A DNA stretch of 64,000 bases from an uncultured Bacteroidales bacterium. Its GTDB lineage: Bacteria > Bacteroidota > Bacteroidia > Bacteroidales > Bacteroidaceae. Under the pieces are notes generated by a model, which worked only from the letters and a program-made list of their open reading frames with translations, did not search any database and was not told the DNA's origin. Of the stretch, positions 25,809 to 34,031 are shown piece by piece; position 1 is the stretch's first letter, and the number at the start of each line of letters is the position of its first letter. Made by a program: the position numbers and the translations under genes. The DNA lies in the NCBI GenBank assembly GCA_902802815.1, contig CADCNQ010000017.1, positions 1-64,000 of the forward strand, read 5' to 3'.

Positions 25809-27968
25809 TTGCAGCCTGACTTGCAGACTGATGTCCTGCTGGTACGATGATGGTATTGCCTGTAAACCCGTGGATATGGTGATACGGTCGAAATAATGTG
25901 TCATTCCGTATTTCATTTCTGCCATCCATTGTCTTTTGCGTGTTGTCTTATGCCTGGAAAGTGTTCCAGTATAGCGCATGAGCAAAGCTAAACGTATTCC
26001 GTGCCCGTAATACTTGTTGTATTGTGATGTGTTCCACATGGTGGGTTCATACATATATATGGCATTCTGTGATACTGGCGTATTGAAATATCCAAAGGAA
26101 AGAGTGGGGAGAAGTCGGTTATTTAGGAGATGAAGTTTGAGATGTTGCATTGCTCCGCATCCGAGGTGACGGGTTTGACTGTAGTCATTGATAAAAAGGT
26201 AACGGGTTGTAACTGTTGTTTGTAATTGTATTTTTTTATTTGGTGAGCAAGTGTGCTGTAGCTTTATGCGATGGCTCTCATTCATTATGTCATTAGTTGC
26301 CTTACGTGTGAGGTTATAACGTATAATTAAACTATGGATAGTGTTAGGTTCTATAGTGATTTGTCCCATAATATCTTGTCCGCTGTCACTTGCGCTCATT
26401 CTATATCGTGGCCAGTGGAAATAGAAGAAGTCGGCAAATCCTTCCATGACGACCATATCCCAGGGTCTTGCTATAAAGCGGAAAAGCACTCCTGTTTCGT
26501 TTTGGCATCTGGAACTTTCGCTAAATGCTGTGGAGTGAGCTGAATAGTAGCGATCGCTGTAATATCGTCCCACGGCGCTTGTTTCAAACCGTTTTGATGC
26601 TTTATAGCTTAAACGTCCTACGGTGCCCCATCCGGACAGTGATGTCGCGGTCTCACCTGAAACTTCCCATCGGTATGATGACCATTCATAGTTTATACCA
26701 AACACTCCCCAATCTTTCCCTTTGGGATAGATGTCCCGGTATATTGTGGAACGTGTCTTCTTCGGCCGTGGGTCAAGCGTAATCGATGTATGACGCCATG
26801 TGCCGGTAATGCCTATATTCAGATAATTTTTATCAAGATTTCTACTCCACTCCAGATGACTGCCAATGAACGTCTCATACAGATTATGTTTTTTTTCGCG
26901 TTCACTTTCTGTCCTGTGAAGTCCAGTATTAATAATAGTTTGAACTCTATTGCCGGTTCCTGACAGTGTTGCGTCGAGTGCAGAGTAAGATCCAAAAACA
27001 GATGCTTTAAAATTACGTTGACTTATTGTGATGGCCGCGCCTCGTAATATATTTGTTTCAGTGGTACCTTGTTGTGGTAATATACCCTGTGGTGATCGGG
27101 TGTTTGTTGATGATTTACTCACACGATATCGACCAATGACAAGCCCCTCTCCATAGCCAATGCGATAATCACCGATAACGAGATGGTCGACTATTCCAAG
27201 GTTTTTGGCTTCAACATATCCACCATAAAAATCATAAAATCGTTCACCGCCATCTTTTTCTGCATAGATGGAAGCTTTTACCCGTCTTGTATCTATAGTA
27301 TACCGCATTCGGTGATATAGCTTATTACCTGCATATGCGGTAGGTGCGTTTCCATTGCTAATATATCCTTTGCGCGAATATAGCGGAATATCAATGCGAG
27401 TGTCAAAAGACTGATTTACACCTTTTGGGATTCTTTGTTGCTTGTTTGTGTTTTCTGATATTGTGCAGAAAAGAGGTAGAACTCGGATACTTTCAGTGTG
27501 TAGTCCCGGAATGAGAAGAAGTTCTCCCCATGTGTCTATACGTTCGTGGCGATAAATATATAGAAGTATCTGGTCGATTTCTTCATTATCAAGAAAGGGC
27601 AGGGACGCTAGATCTTTTTGTGTTGCAGTGTTGATATCTATAGGGTTCTGGTGTAATTTCTCTAACTCATATAACAGAGAACTGATTTCATCAAGATTCC
27701 CTTCGTTTTCCTGGACTTCTTCGTATATGCTTTGTACATATTCGTCCCAGGATATCTGCTGAAGTTGACTGTGTGCTTCAATAGAGTAGAATAATATTGG
27801 TAAGAGCAACGTGTTATATCTTAGAATATGCACGCGGAGAGTTTTAAAGTAAAGATTTATGTTGTAGGGTCTAAGATTTTGACATAGAGTGTACAATATG
27901 ATTATTATTGTTGAAGTAATTTGTTTTGACGATTTATTGTTTGCGATTTGTTGTATGTGACTTATCAT
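25803..27968 (-). CDS. Helix-hairpin-helix domain protein with C-terminal beta-barrel
   Basis: Up to 721 residues from ATG 27968. A GTG at 27833 would begin directly with a good signal peptide (HILRYNTLLLPILFYSIEAHS), giving 676 residues, and may be the true start. After it come a helical segment and a ComEA-type helix-hairpin-helix unit (NPIDINTATQKDLASLPFLD, then ELLLIPGLHTESI). The remaining 500 residues are aromatic-rich alternating strands typical of an outer-membrane beta-barrel (KLYHRMRYTIDTRRVKASIY), ending in LQVRLQL. This two-part family is common in Bacteroidetes; a link to DNA uptake is possible but unproven. The gene is clearly more AT-rich than its neighbours. Confidence 0.75.
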   Translation of the reverse strand: MISHIQQIANNKSSKQITSTIIIILYTLCQNLRPYNINLYFKTLRVHILRYNTLLLPILFYSIEAHSQLQQISWDEYVQSIYEEVQENEGNLDEISSLLYELEKLHQNPIDINTATQKDLASLPFLDNEEIDQILLYIYRHERIDTWGELLLIPGLHTESIRVLPLFCTISENTNKQQRIPKGVNQSFDTRIDIPLYSRKGYISNGNAPTAYAGNKLYHRMRYTIDTRRVKASIYAEKDGGERFYDFYGGYVEAKNLGIVDHLVIGDYRIGYGEGLVIGRYRVSKSSTNTRSPQGILPQQGTTETNILRGAAITISQRNFKASVFGSYSALDATLSGTGNRVQTIINTGLHRTESEREKKHNLYETFIGSHLEWSRNLDKNYLNIGITGTWRHTSITLDPRPKKTRSTIYRDIYPKGKDWGVFGINYEWSSYRWEVSGETATSLSGWGTVGRLSYKASKRFETSAVGRYYSDRYYSAHSTAFSESSRCQNETGVLFRFIARPWDMVVMEGFADFFYFHWPRYRMSASDSGQDIMGQITIEPNTIHSLIIRYNLTRKATNDIMNESHRIKLQHTCSPNKKIQLQTTVTTRYLFINDYSQTRHLGCGAMQHLKLHLLNNRLLPTLSFGYFNTPVSQNAIYMYEPTMWNTSQYNKYYGHGIRLALLMRYTGTLSRHKTTRKRQWMAEMKYGMTHYFDRITISTGLQAIPSSYQQDISLQVRLQL

Positions 27969-28114
27969 TTGATATTTCTGCTGAGTCTATTTATGTGGCA
28001 CAAAGTACGTAAAAAAACGTGAAATATACAGGGGAGGTGTTACATTTTAACGAACTTTAAGAGTGGGTAGTTTTTTTTAAGGAAAAACATGCGCCGCGTA
28101 TGACGCTTTTTTCG

Positions 28115-28122
28115 TACTTTTG
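28115..28122 (+). promoter_or_regulatory. Promoter of the moxR-bat operon
   Basis: TACTTTTG, 31 bases upstream of the moxR ATG at 28154. An in-frame ATG at 28100 precedes the element and is rejected as start. Confidence 0.75.
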
Positions 28123-28153
28123 CACCCGAAATTCAAAAAAACAACAACATAAT

Positions 28154-29146
28154 ATGGCAGAATCAGTTGATATTCGTGCACTGAACGAACTCATCGAAAA
28201 ACAAAGCTCATTCGTGACAAACCTGCAGACAGGAATGTCGCAAGTGATTGTGGGACAAAAACACCTGGTGGAATCACTGCTCATCGGACTGCTCTCCGAC
28301 GGACACGTGCTGCTGGAAGGAGTGCCGGGACTGGCTAAAACACAAGCCATCAAAACACTGGCAAAACTCGTGGACGCCAAGTTCTCCAGAATACAGTTCA
28401 CACCCGACCTGCTGCCCGCAGACGTAGTGGGTACAATGATATACTCACAGAAGGAGGAACGGTTTCAGGTGGAGCGCGGACCCGTGTTCGCCAACTTCGT
28501 GCTGGCAGACGAAATAAACCGAGCACCGGCAAAGGTGCAGTCCGCACTGCTCGAAGCAATGCAGGAAAGACAGGTGACAATAGGCAAGGAGACATTCGAG
28601 CTGCCAAGCCCCTTCCTCGTGCTGGCAACACAAAACCCCATAGAACAGGAAGGTACATACCCGCTGCCCGAAGCACAGGTGGACCGATTCATGCTAAAAG
28701 TGATCATCGACTACCCCAAGCAGGATGAGGAAAAGAACATCATACGCATGAACATCAACGGCGAGAAAAACGACGTGAAGCCGCTCATCACCACAAAGGA
28801 GATATTCGAGGCAAGAAGCGTGGTGCGCCAGGTGTACATCGACGAAAAGATAGAACAATACATCACCGACATAGTGTTCGCAACACGTTTCCCCGAGAAA
28901 TACGGCGTGGAGGAACTGAAGGACTACATCGAATTCGGTGGCAGCCCCCGTGCATCAATCAACCTGGCAATAGCAGCAAGGGCATACGCATTCATCAAAC
29001 ACCGCGGATACGTGATACCCGAAGACGTGAGAGCCATAGCACACGACGTGATGCGCCACCGCGTGGGACTCACCTACGAGGCCGAAGCAAACAACGTGAC
29101 GGCAGAGGAAATCATATCCAAGATAATCAAAATGGTTAATGGTTAA
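28154..29146 (+). CDS. MoxR-family AAA+ ATPase
   Basis: 330 residues. Walker A is GVPGLAKTQAIK, Walker B FVLADEINRAPAKVQSALLEAMQE, and sensor 1 is LVLATQNPIEQEGTYPLPEA. MoxR ATPases act as chaperones that mature or activate protein partners carrying von Willebrand A domains, and the following genes encode exactly such partners. It opens the long operon that runs to about 37.3 kb. Cytoplasmic. Confidence 0.95.
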   Translation: MAESVDIRALNELIEKQSSFVTNLQTGMSQVIVGQKHLVESLLIGLLSDGHVLLEGVPGLAKTQAIKTLAKLVDAKFSRIQFTPDLLPADVVGTMIYSQKEERFQVERGPVFANFVLADEINRAPAKVQSALLEAMQERQVTIGKETFELPSPFLVLATQNPIEQEGTYPLPEAQVDRFMLKVIIDYPKQDEEKNIIRMNINGEKNDVKPLITTKEIFEARSVVRQVYIDEKIEQYITDIVFATRFPEKYGVEELKDYIEFGGSPRASINLAIAARAYAFIKHRGYVIPEDVRAIAHDVMRHRVGLTYEAEANNVTAEEIISKIIKMVNG

Positions 29147-29252
29147 GGGTTAAAGGTTAAGGGTTAACGGGAAAAACGAAAAACGAAAAACGATAACGAA
29201 AACTTGAAACTTAAAACCTGAAACTTGAAACTTGAAACTTGAAAATTGAAAG
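29147..29252. repeat. Low-complexity linker between moxR and the DUF58 gene
   Basis: Units of GGTTAAGG, then AACGAAAAACGA, then AAACTTGAAACTTG. The GTG start of the next gene directly follows the last unit, whose GAAAGG may act as a ribosome-binding site. Confidence 0.8.
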
Positions 29253-29259
29253 TTGAAAG

Positions 29260-30129
29260 GTGGAGACATCTGAGATTTTAAAGCGCGTTCGCAAGATAGA
29301 GATAAAGACCCGGGGACTGTCGTCGAACATCTTCGCGGGAGAATACCACTCCGCTTTCAAAGGCAGGGGAATGGCCTTCGCAGAGGTGAGAGAATACCAG
29401 TACGGGGACGATATACGCGACATAGAATGGAACGTGACAGCACGCTTCGGAAAGCCCTATATCAAGGTGTTTGAAGAGGAGAGAGAACTGACGGTGATGC
29501 TGCTGGTGGATGTGAGCGGTTCGCTGGAATTCGGTACACAATGCCAGACAAAACGCGAAATGCAAACCGAAATAGCAGCCACACTGGCATTCTCAGCCAT
29601 ACAGAACAACGACAAGATAGGCGTGATATTCTTCTCCGACAGGATAGAGAAATTCATACCGCCGAAGAAAGGACGCAAACACATACTCTACATCATACGC
29701 GAACTGCTGGAATTCAAGCCCGAAAGCTCGCGCACCGACATCGGAGCCGCACTGGAATACTTCACCGGAGCCATAAAGCGCAGATGCACATGCTTCATGC
29801 TGAGCGACTTCATCGACGGGAAGGACTTCAAGCAGCCCCTGACAATAGCCAACAGGAAACACGACGTGGTGGCCGTGCAGGTGTACGACCGCCGTATAGC
29901 CGAACTGCCCGACGTGGGACTCATCAAGATGCACGACGCAGAGACCGGACACGAAGCCGTCATAGACACATCGAGCAAGGCCGTGCGCAATGCACAGGCA
30001 CGATGGTGGCGCGAACAGAAGGAACGCCTGAGAGAGACATTCGCACACAGCAGCGTGGACAACGTGAGCGTGCGCACCGACGGAGACTACGTGGCTGCGC
30101 TGATGGCGCTGTTTGCGAAGAGAAACTGA
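29260..30129 (+). CDS. DUF58 protein of the Bat operon
   Basis: 289 residues from a GTG start just after the repeat linker. RGLSSNIFAGEYHSAFKGRGMAF and FAEVREYQYGDDIRDIEWNV contain the DUF58 signature (Y-x-x-GD-x-x-R-x-I-x-W). The second half is von Willebrand A-like, with the metal site DVSGSLEFG and a YIIRELLEFKPESSRTD segment. It has no transmembrane segment and is likely the cytoplasmic or membrane-peripheral substrate of MoxR. Gene order moxR-DUF58-batA-B-C-D-E matches other Bacteroidetes. Confidence 0.92.
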   Translation: METSEILKRVRKIEIKTRGLSSNIFAGEYHSAFKGRGMAFAEVREYQYGDDIRDIEWNVTARFGKPYIKVFEEERELTVMLLVDVSGSLEFGTQCQTKREMQTEIAATLAFSAIQNNDKIGVIFFSDRIEKFIPPKKGRKHILYIIRELLEFKPESSRTDIGAALEYFTGAIKRRCTCFMLSDFIDGKDFKQPLTIANRKHDVVAVQVYDRRIAELPDVGLIKMHDAETGHEAVIDTSSKAVRNAQARWWREQKERLRETFAHSSVDNVSVRTDGDYVAALMALFAKRN

Positions 30130-30201
30130 CGAAAAACGAAAACGATAACGAAGAACGAAAAACGATAACGAAGAACGAAGAACGATAACGAAGAACGAAG
30201 A
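30130..30201. repeat. Repeats between DUF58 gene and the next bat gene
   Basis: Six AACGATAACGAAGAACGAA-type units fill the gap. As at 29147, the following gene starts with GTG immediately after the array (GAAGAGTG). Confidence 0.85.
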
Positions 30202-31284
30202 GTGAAGATAAAAGCAATCATAACAATCATAACTGCACTGGCGGCAGGAGTGCTGAGCGCAGCGGCACAGGTGACCGTGGACGTGAGGCTCGACAGCGTG
30301 CAGTTCTGGGTGGGACAGCAGGACGGACTCGACCTGACAGTGACACTGCCCGCAAAGCACAAACTGGAACTGCCCCCCATAAAAGCCGGAGACGAACTGA
30401 TGCCCGACGTGGAAGTGGTGGAGGTGCTGAAACCCGACACAGAGATGCTCGACGAGGGCAGACGTATGCAGGTGCACCAGAGATACATCATCACGGCATG
30501 GGACAGCAGTTTCTACTACCTGCCACCGATACCCGTCAAGGTGGAGGGAAAACAGTACGAATCCAAACAGTTGGCACTGAAGGTGTACACCGTGGATGTG
30601 GACACACTGCACGCAGACCAGTTCTTCCCCCCGCGTGAGATAATGGACAACCCCTTCTCGTGGGAAGACTGGAAGGGCGTGATGTGGAGCCTGCTGACAA
30701 TAGTGCTGCTGGGAGCCATGATAGCATGGCTGTGGTGGAGAATCAGGACAGGACGCCCGATATTCCGCATGATAAGAAGGAAGGTGAAACTGCCTGCACA
30801 CCAGGTGGCCATGAGCAGCATACTCAAGATAAAGGAGGAGCGCAAATGGGCCGAGGAGGACAGCAAGGAATACTACACACAGCTGACCGACACACTGCGC
30901 ACCTACATACAGGACCGCTACGGATTCTCCGCCATGGAGATGACATCCTCGGAAATCATCGAGAGGCTGATGGAGGAGGGCGACCAGAAGAAACTGGACG
31001 AACTGCGCGAGATATTCCGCACGGCCGACCTGGTGAAGTTCGCGAAATGGACCACACTGCTGGGCGAGAACGATGCCAACCTCGTGGCGGCAATAGCCTA
31101 CGTGGAGGAGACAAAGCAGGAAACGGACGAGAATGCGAAACCGGAACCCGAGGTGATCAGGGAGACGGACAAGGAGAGGCTGAACCAGGTGATAGCATCC
31201 CGGGTGGCAATGGCCGTTGCAGCACTGGTGTGCGCAGGACTGGTGGCATATATAGCATACACGATGTGGGACTTGTTGAGTTGA
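30202..31284 (+). CDS. Bat operon membrane protein, BatD-like N-terminus (function unassigned)
   Basis: 360 residues from a GTG start. A signal peptide (IKAIITIITALAAGVLSAAA) precedes a periplasmic beta-sandwich-like part of about 130 residues (VTVDVRLDSVQFWVGQQDGL). One transmembrane helix lies near residue 165 (VMWSLLTIVLLGAMIAWLWW), followed by a basic cytoplasmic helical domain (LTDTLRTYIQDRYGFSAMEM; FRTADLVKFAKW) like the tail of BatD. A second membrane helix lies at the C-terminus (AMAVAALVCAGLVAYIAYTM). It sits in the usual place of an unnamed gene between DUF58 and batA in Bacteroidetes operons. It may hold the complex at the membrane. Confidence 0.75.
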   Translation: MKIKAIITIITALAAGVLSAAAQVTVDVRLDSVQFWVGQQDGLDLTVTLPAKHKLELPPIKAGDELMPDVEVVEVLKPDTEMLDEGRRMQVHQRYIITAWDSSFYYLPPIPVKVEGKQYESKQLALKVYTVDVDTLHADQFFPPREIMDNPFSWEDWKGVMWSLLTIVLLGAMIAWLWWRIRTGRPIFRMIRRKVKLPAHQVAMSSILKIKEERKWAEEDSKEYYTQLTDTLRTYIQDRYGFSAMEMTSSEIIERLMEEGDQKKLDELREIFRTADLVKFAKWTTLLGENDANLVAAIAYVEETKQETDENAKPEPEVIRETDKERLNQVIASRVAMAVAALVCAGLVAYIAYTMWDLLS

Positions 31285-31294
31285 CAGAAAGACA

Positions 31295-32293
31295 ATGGAA
31301 TTTCATGATATAGGATATTTATCGCTGCTGACACTGCTGGTGCCCTATGTGGTGTGGTACGTGATGAAGCAGAAGCAGGCCACACCGGCCCTGAAGGTGA
31401 GTTCGATGGACGCCTTCCGCGGTGTGAGACCCACATGGCGCACGTATCTGGTGCACGCCCCGTTTGTGCTCAACTGCATAGCATGGACGGCAGCCTGTCT
31501 GGCACTGGCACGTCCGCAGACATCCAACTCATGGTCGAGCAAGAGCGTGGAAGGCATTGATATCATGCTGTGTATGGACGTGTCCACGTCGATGCTGGCA
31601 GAAGACCTGAAGCCCAACCGCGTGGTGGCAGCGCGCGACGTGGCGGTGGACTTCATCAAGGGACGCCCCAACGACAACATAGGTCTGACGGTGTTTGCCG
31701 GAGAGGCATACACGCAGTGTCCGATGACGGTGGACCACGCCGTGCTGCTCAATCTGCTGAGCGGACTGAGCTGCGACATGGTGGAGAAGGGTCTGCTGGA
31801 GGACGGCACGGCAATAGGTATGGGCATTGCCAACGCAGTGACCAGGCTGAAGGACTCGAAGGCCAAGTCGAAGGTGATAATAATGCTGACGGACGGTTCG
31901 AACAACCGCGGCGACATATCGCCCGGCACGGCCGCCGACATAGCACACAGCTTCGGCATCAGAGTATACACCATCGGTGTGGGTACCAACGGAACGGCAC
32001 CTTATCCCATGAGGGTGGGAGGCAGGACCGAATATGTCAACATCCCCGTGGAGATAGACACCAAGACCCTCGCCGCCATAGCAGGAAAGACCGACGGGGA
32101 ATTCTACCGCGCCACAAACACGTCGAAACTGCGCGAGGTGTATCAGGAGATAGACAAACTGGAGAAGACAAAGATGAAGGTGCAGAGCTATTCCAAGCAC
32201 TACGAGGCATTCGGAGCATTCCTCTGGATATGTGTCATAGCACTGATGCTGGAAGTGCTGCTGCGCGCCACGATACTGAAACGTATACCGTAA
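31295..32293 (+). CDS. batA: BatA, von Willebrand A domain membrane protein
   Basis: 332 residues. Two N-terminal membrane helices (GYLSLLTLLVPYVVWYVM; APFVLNCIAWTAACLALA), a VWA domain from about residue 85 with a complete metal-dependent site DVSTSM and the distal TDGSNNRGD, and a C-terminal helix (AFLWICVIALMLEVLLRATI). The VWA domain would face the periplasm. In Bacteroides fragilis the bat locus was linked to aerotolerance; the molecular function remains unknown. It is spaced 10 bases from both neighbouring genes. Confidence 0.92.
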   Translation: MEFHDIGYLSLLTLLVPYVVWYVMKQKQATPALKVSSMDAFRGVRPTWRTYLVHAPFVLNCIAWTAACLALARPQTSNSWSSKSVEGIDIMLCMDVSTSMLAEDLKPNRVVAARDVAVDFIKGRPNDNIGLTVFAGEAYTQCPMTVDHAVLLNLLSGLSCDMVEKGLLEDGTAIGMGIANAVTRLKDSKAKSKVIIMLTDGSNNRGDISPGTAADIAHSFGIRVYTIGVGTNGTAPYPMRVGGRTEYVNIPVEIDTKTLAAIAGKTDGEFYRATNTSKLREVYQEIDKLEKTKMKVQSYSKHYEAFGAFLWICVIALMLEVLLRATILKRIP

Positions 32294-32303
32294 AAGGAAG
32301 GAC

Positions 32304-34031
32304 ATGTTTAGATTTGAAAATCCGCAATATCTTTATCTGATACTCCTGCTGGGAGTGTTTGCCGTGCTGCACGTGCTCTTCTGGATGCGTCAGAAGAGAC
32401 GTCTGAAGGAATATGGAGACAAGACGCTGGTGAAGAGCATGATGATAGACTACTCGGCCCTGCGACCGCAACTGAAGTTCGCACTGCTGGAAGTGAGCCT
32501 GCTCTTCTTCATCATAGCGCTGGCCCGTCCGCAGTTCGGCACCAAGGTGGAAACCCGTGAACGCAGCGGCATAGAGGCCATCATAGCCCTCGACGTGTCG
32601 AACTCGATGCTGGCGGAGGATGTGCGACCGAACCGTCTGGAGAAGTCGAAGATGCTGATATCGAGCATGGTGGACGAAATGAACGACGACAAGGTGGGAC
32701 TCATCGTCTATGCCGGACAGGCTTTCACACAGTTGCCCATCACGAGCGACTATGTGAGTGCCAAGATGTTTCTCAGCACGATATCTCCCAAGATGATAGA
32801 GATGCAGGGCACGGACATCGCGGCCGCCATCACGATGGGTATGAGGAGCTTCACCAATCAGGAAGACGTGTCGCGCGCCATATTCGTCATCACCGACGGT
32901 GAGGATAACGAGGGCGGGGCCGTGGAGGCTGCCAAGCAGGCCGCCAAGCAGGGCATACACGTCTATGTGCTGGGAGTGGGCAGCGTGGACGGAGCACCGA
33001 TTCCCATACCGGGCAGCAGCCAGTATATGATAGACAACGAGGGCAACACCGTGATGTCGAGGCTGAACGAGCAGATGTGTCAGGAGATAGCCCAGGCCGG
33101 CAACGGTGCGTATATATATGTGGACAACAGCAGTTCGGCGCAGAGCAAGCTGTCGAAGTATGTGGACAGTCTGGCCAAGTCGAAGATGGAGAGTCAGATG
33201 TACAGCGAATTTGACGAGCAGTATCAGGGATTTATGCTGGTGGCTATGCTCCTGCTGGTGATAGAGATAGTGATACTGGAGAGGGAGAACCACGTGATAA
33301 GGCGCTGGAACGTGTTCAGGCGCACGGCCGTGATGCTCGTGGCCGCAATGACGGTGGCTGGCGTGTCGGCAGAAAACGACCGTGCATTCATCCGCAGGGG
33401 CAACCGTCTGATGAGGGACACGGTGGACGGCAAAGTGCAGGCGGAAAAAGCCCAGGTGCAGTATCACAAGGCAATAGAGCAGAATCCGAGCAACGGTATA
33501 GCCCGCTACAATCTGGGCAATGCGCTCATCATGCAGTCGAAGGCCGAGGACGCCATGAAGGAATACGAGATGGCCTCGAAGGTGGAAAAGGACAAGAAGA
33601 GACTGTCGTCCATCTGGCACAATATGGGTGTGGTGTTGCAGGCCGCAAAGCAGTATGACAAGGCGATAATGTGCTACAAACAGTCGCTGCGCAACGACCC
33701 CTCCAACGATGAGACGCGCTACAACTACGTGCTCTGCCAGCGTCAGTTGAAGAATCAGCCGCAGGACCAGCAGCAGAATCAGGATCAGCAGCAACAACAG
33801 CAACAACAGCAGCAGCAGCAGCAACAGCAACAACAGCAGCAGCAACAACAGCAGCAGGAAAAGAAGGACGACGGCCAGCAGCAGGAGGAGAAACCCAAAC
33901 CTGACGAGATGTCCAAAGAGAATGCGGAGCAACTGTTGAAGGCGGCTATGCAGGACGAGAAGAATACACAGGAAAAGATGCAGCGTCAGCAGCAACAGCA
34001 CGAGCGTCGCAGATTAGAGAAACAATGGTGA
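32304..34031 (+). CDS. BatB-BatC fusion: VWA domain plus TPR domain with polyglutamine
   Basis: 575 residues. The first 330 are BatB: two membrane helices, a VWA domain with LDVSNSMLAED and TDGEDNEGG, and a third helix (GFMLVAMLLLVIEIVIL). Then, with no stop, RRTAVMLVAAMTVAGVSA, which looks like the old BatC signal peptide, leads into BatC-type TPRs (AVQYHKAIEQNPSNGIARYN-like, AIMCYKQSLRNDPSNDETRY). The tail is polyglutamine, encoded by CAG/CAA at about 33754-33860, ending in a charged helix. The fusion fixes VWA and TPR in one polypeptide. The last codons overlap batD. Confidence 0.9.
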   Translation: MFRFENPQYLYLILLLGVFAVLHVLFWMRQKRRLKEYGDKTLVKSMMIDYSALRPQLKFALLEVSLLFFIIALARPQFGTKVETRERSGIEAIIALDVSNSMLAEDVRPNRLEKSKMLISSMVDEMNDDKVGLIVYAGQAFTQLPITSDYVSAKMFLSTISPKMIEMQGTDIAAAITMGMRSFTNQEDVSRAIFVITDGEDNEGGAVEAAKQAAKQGIHVYVLGVGSVDGAPIPIPGSSQYMIDNEGNTVMSRLNEQMCQEIAQAGNGAYIYVDNSSSAQSKLSKYVDSLAKSKMESQMYSEFDEQYQGFMLVAMLLLVIEIVILERENHVIRRWNVFRRTAVMLVAAMTVAGVSAENDRAFIRRGNRLMRDTVDGKVQAEKAQVQYHKAIEQNPSNGIARYNLGNALIMQSKAEDAMKEYEMASKVEKDKKRLSSIWHNMGVVLQAAKQYDKAIMCYKQSLRNDPSNDETRYNYVLCQRQLKNQPQDQQQNQDQQQQQQQQQQQQQQQQQQQQQQQQEKKDDGQQQEEKPKPDEMSKENAEQLLKAAMQDEKNTQEKMQRQQQQHERRRLEKQW

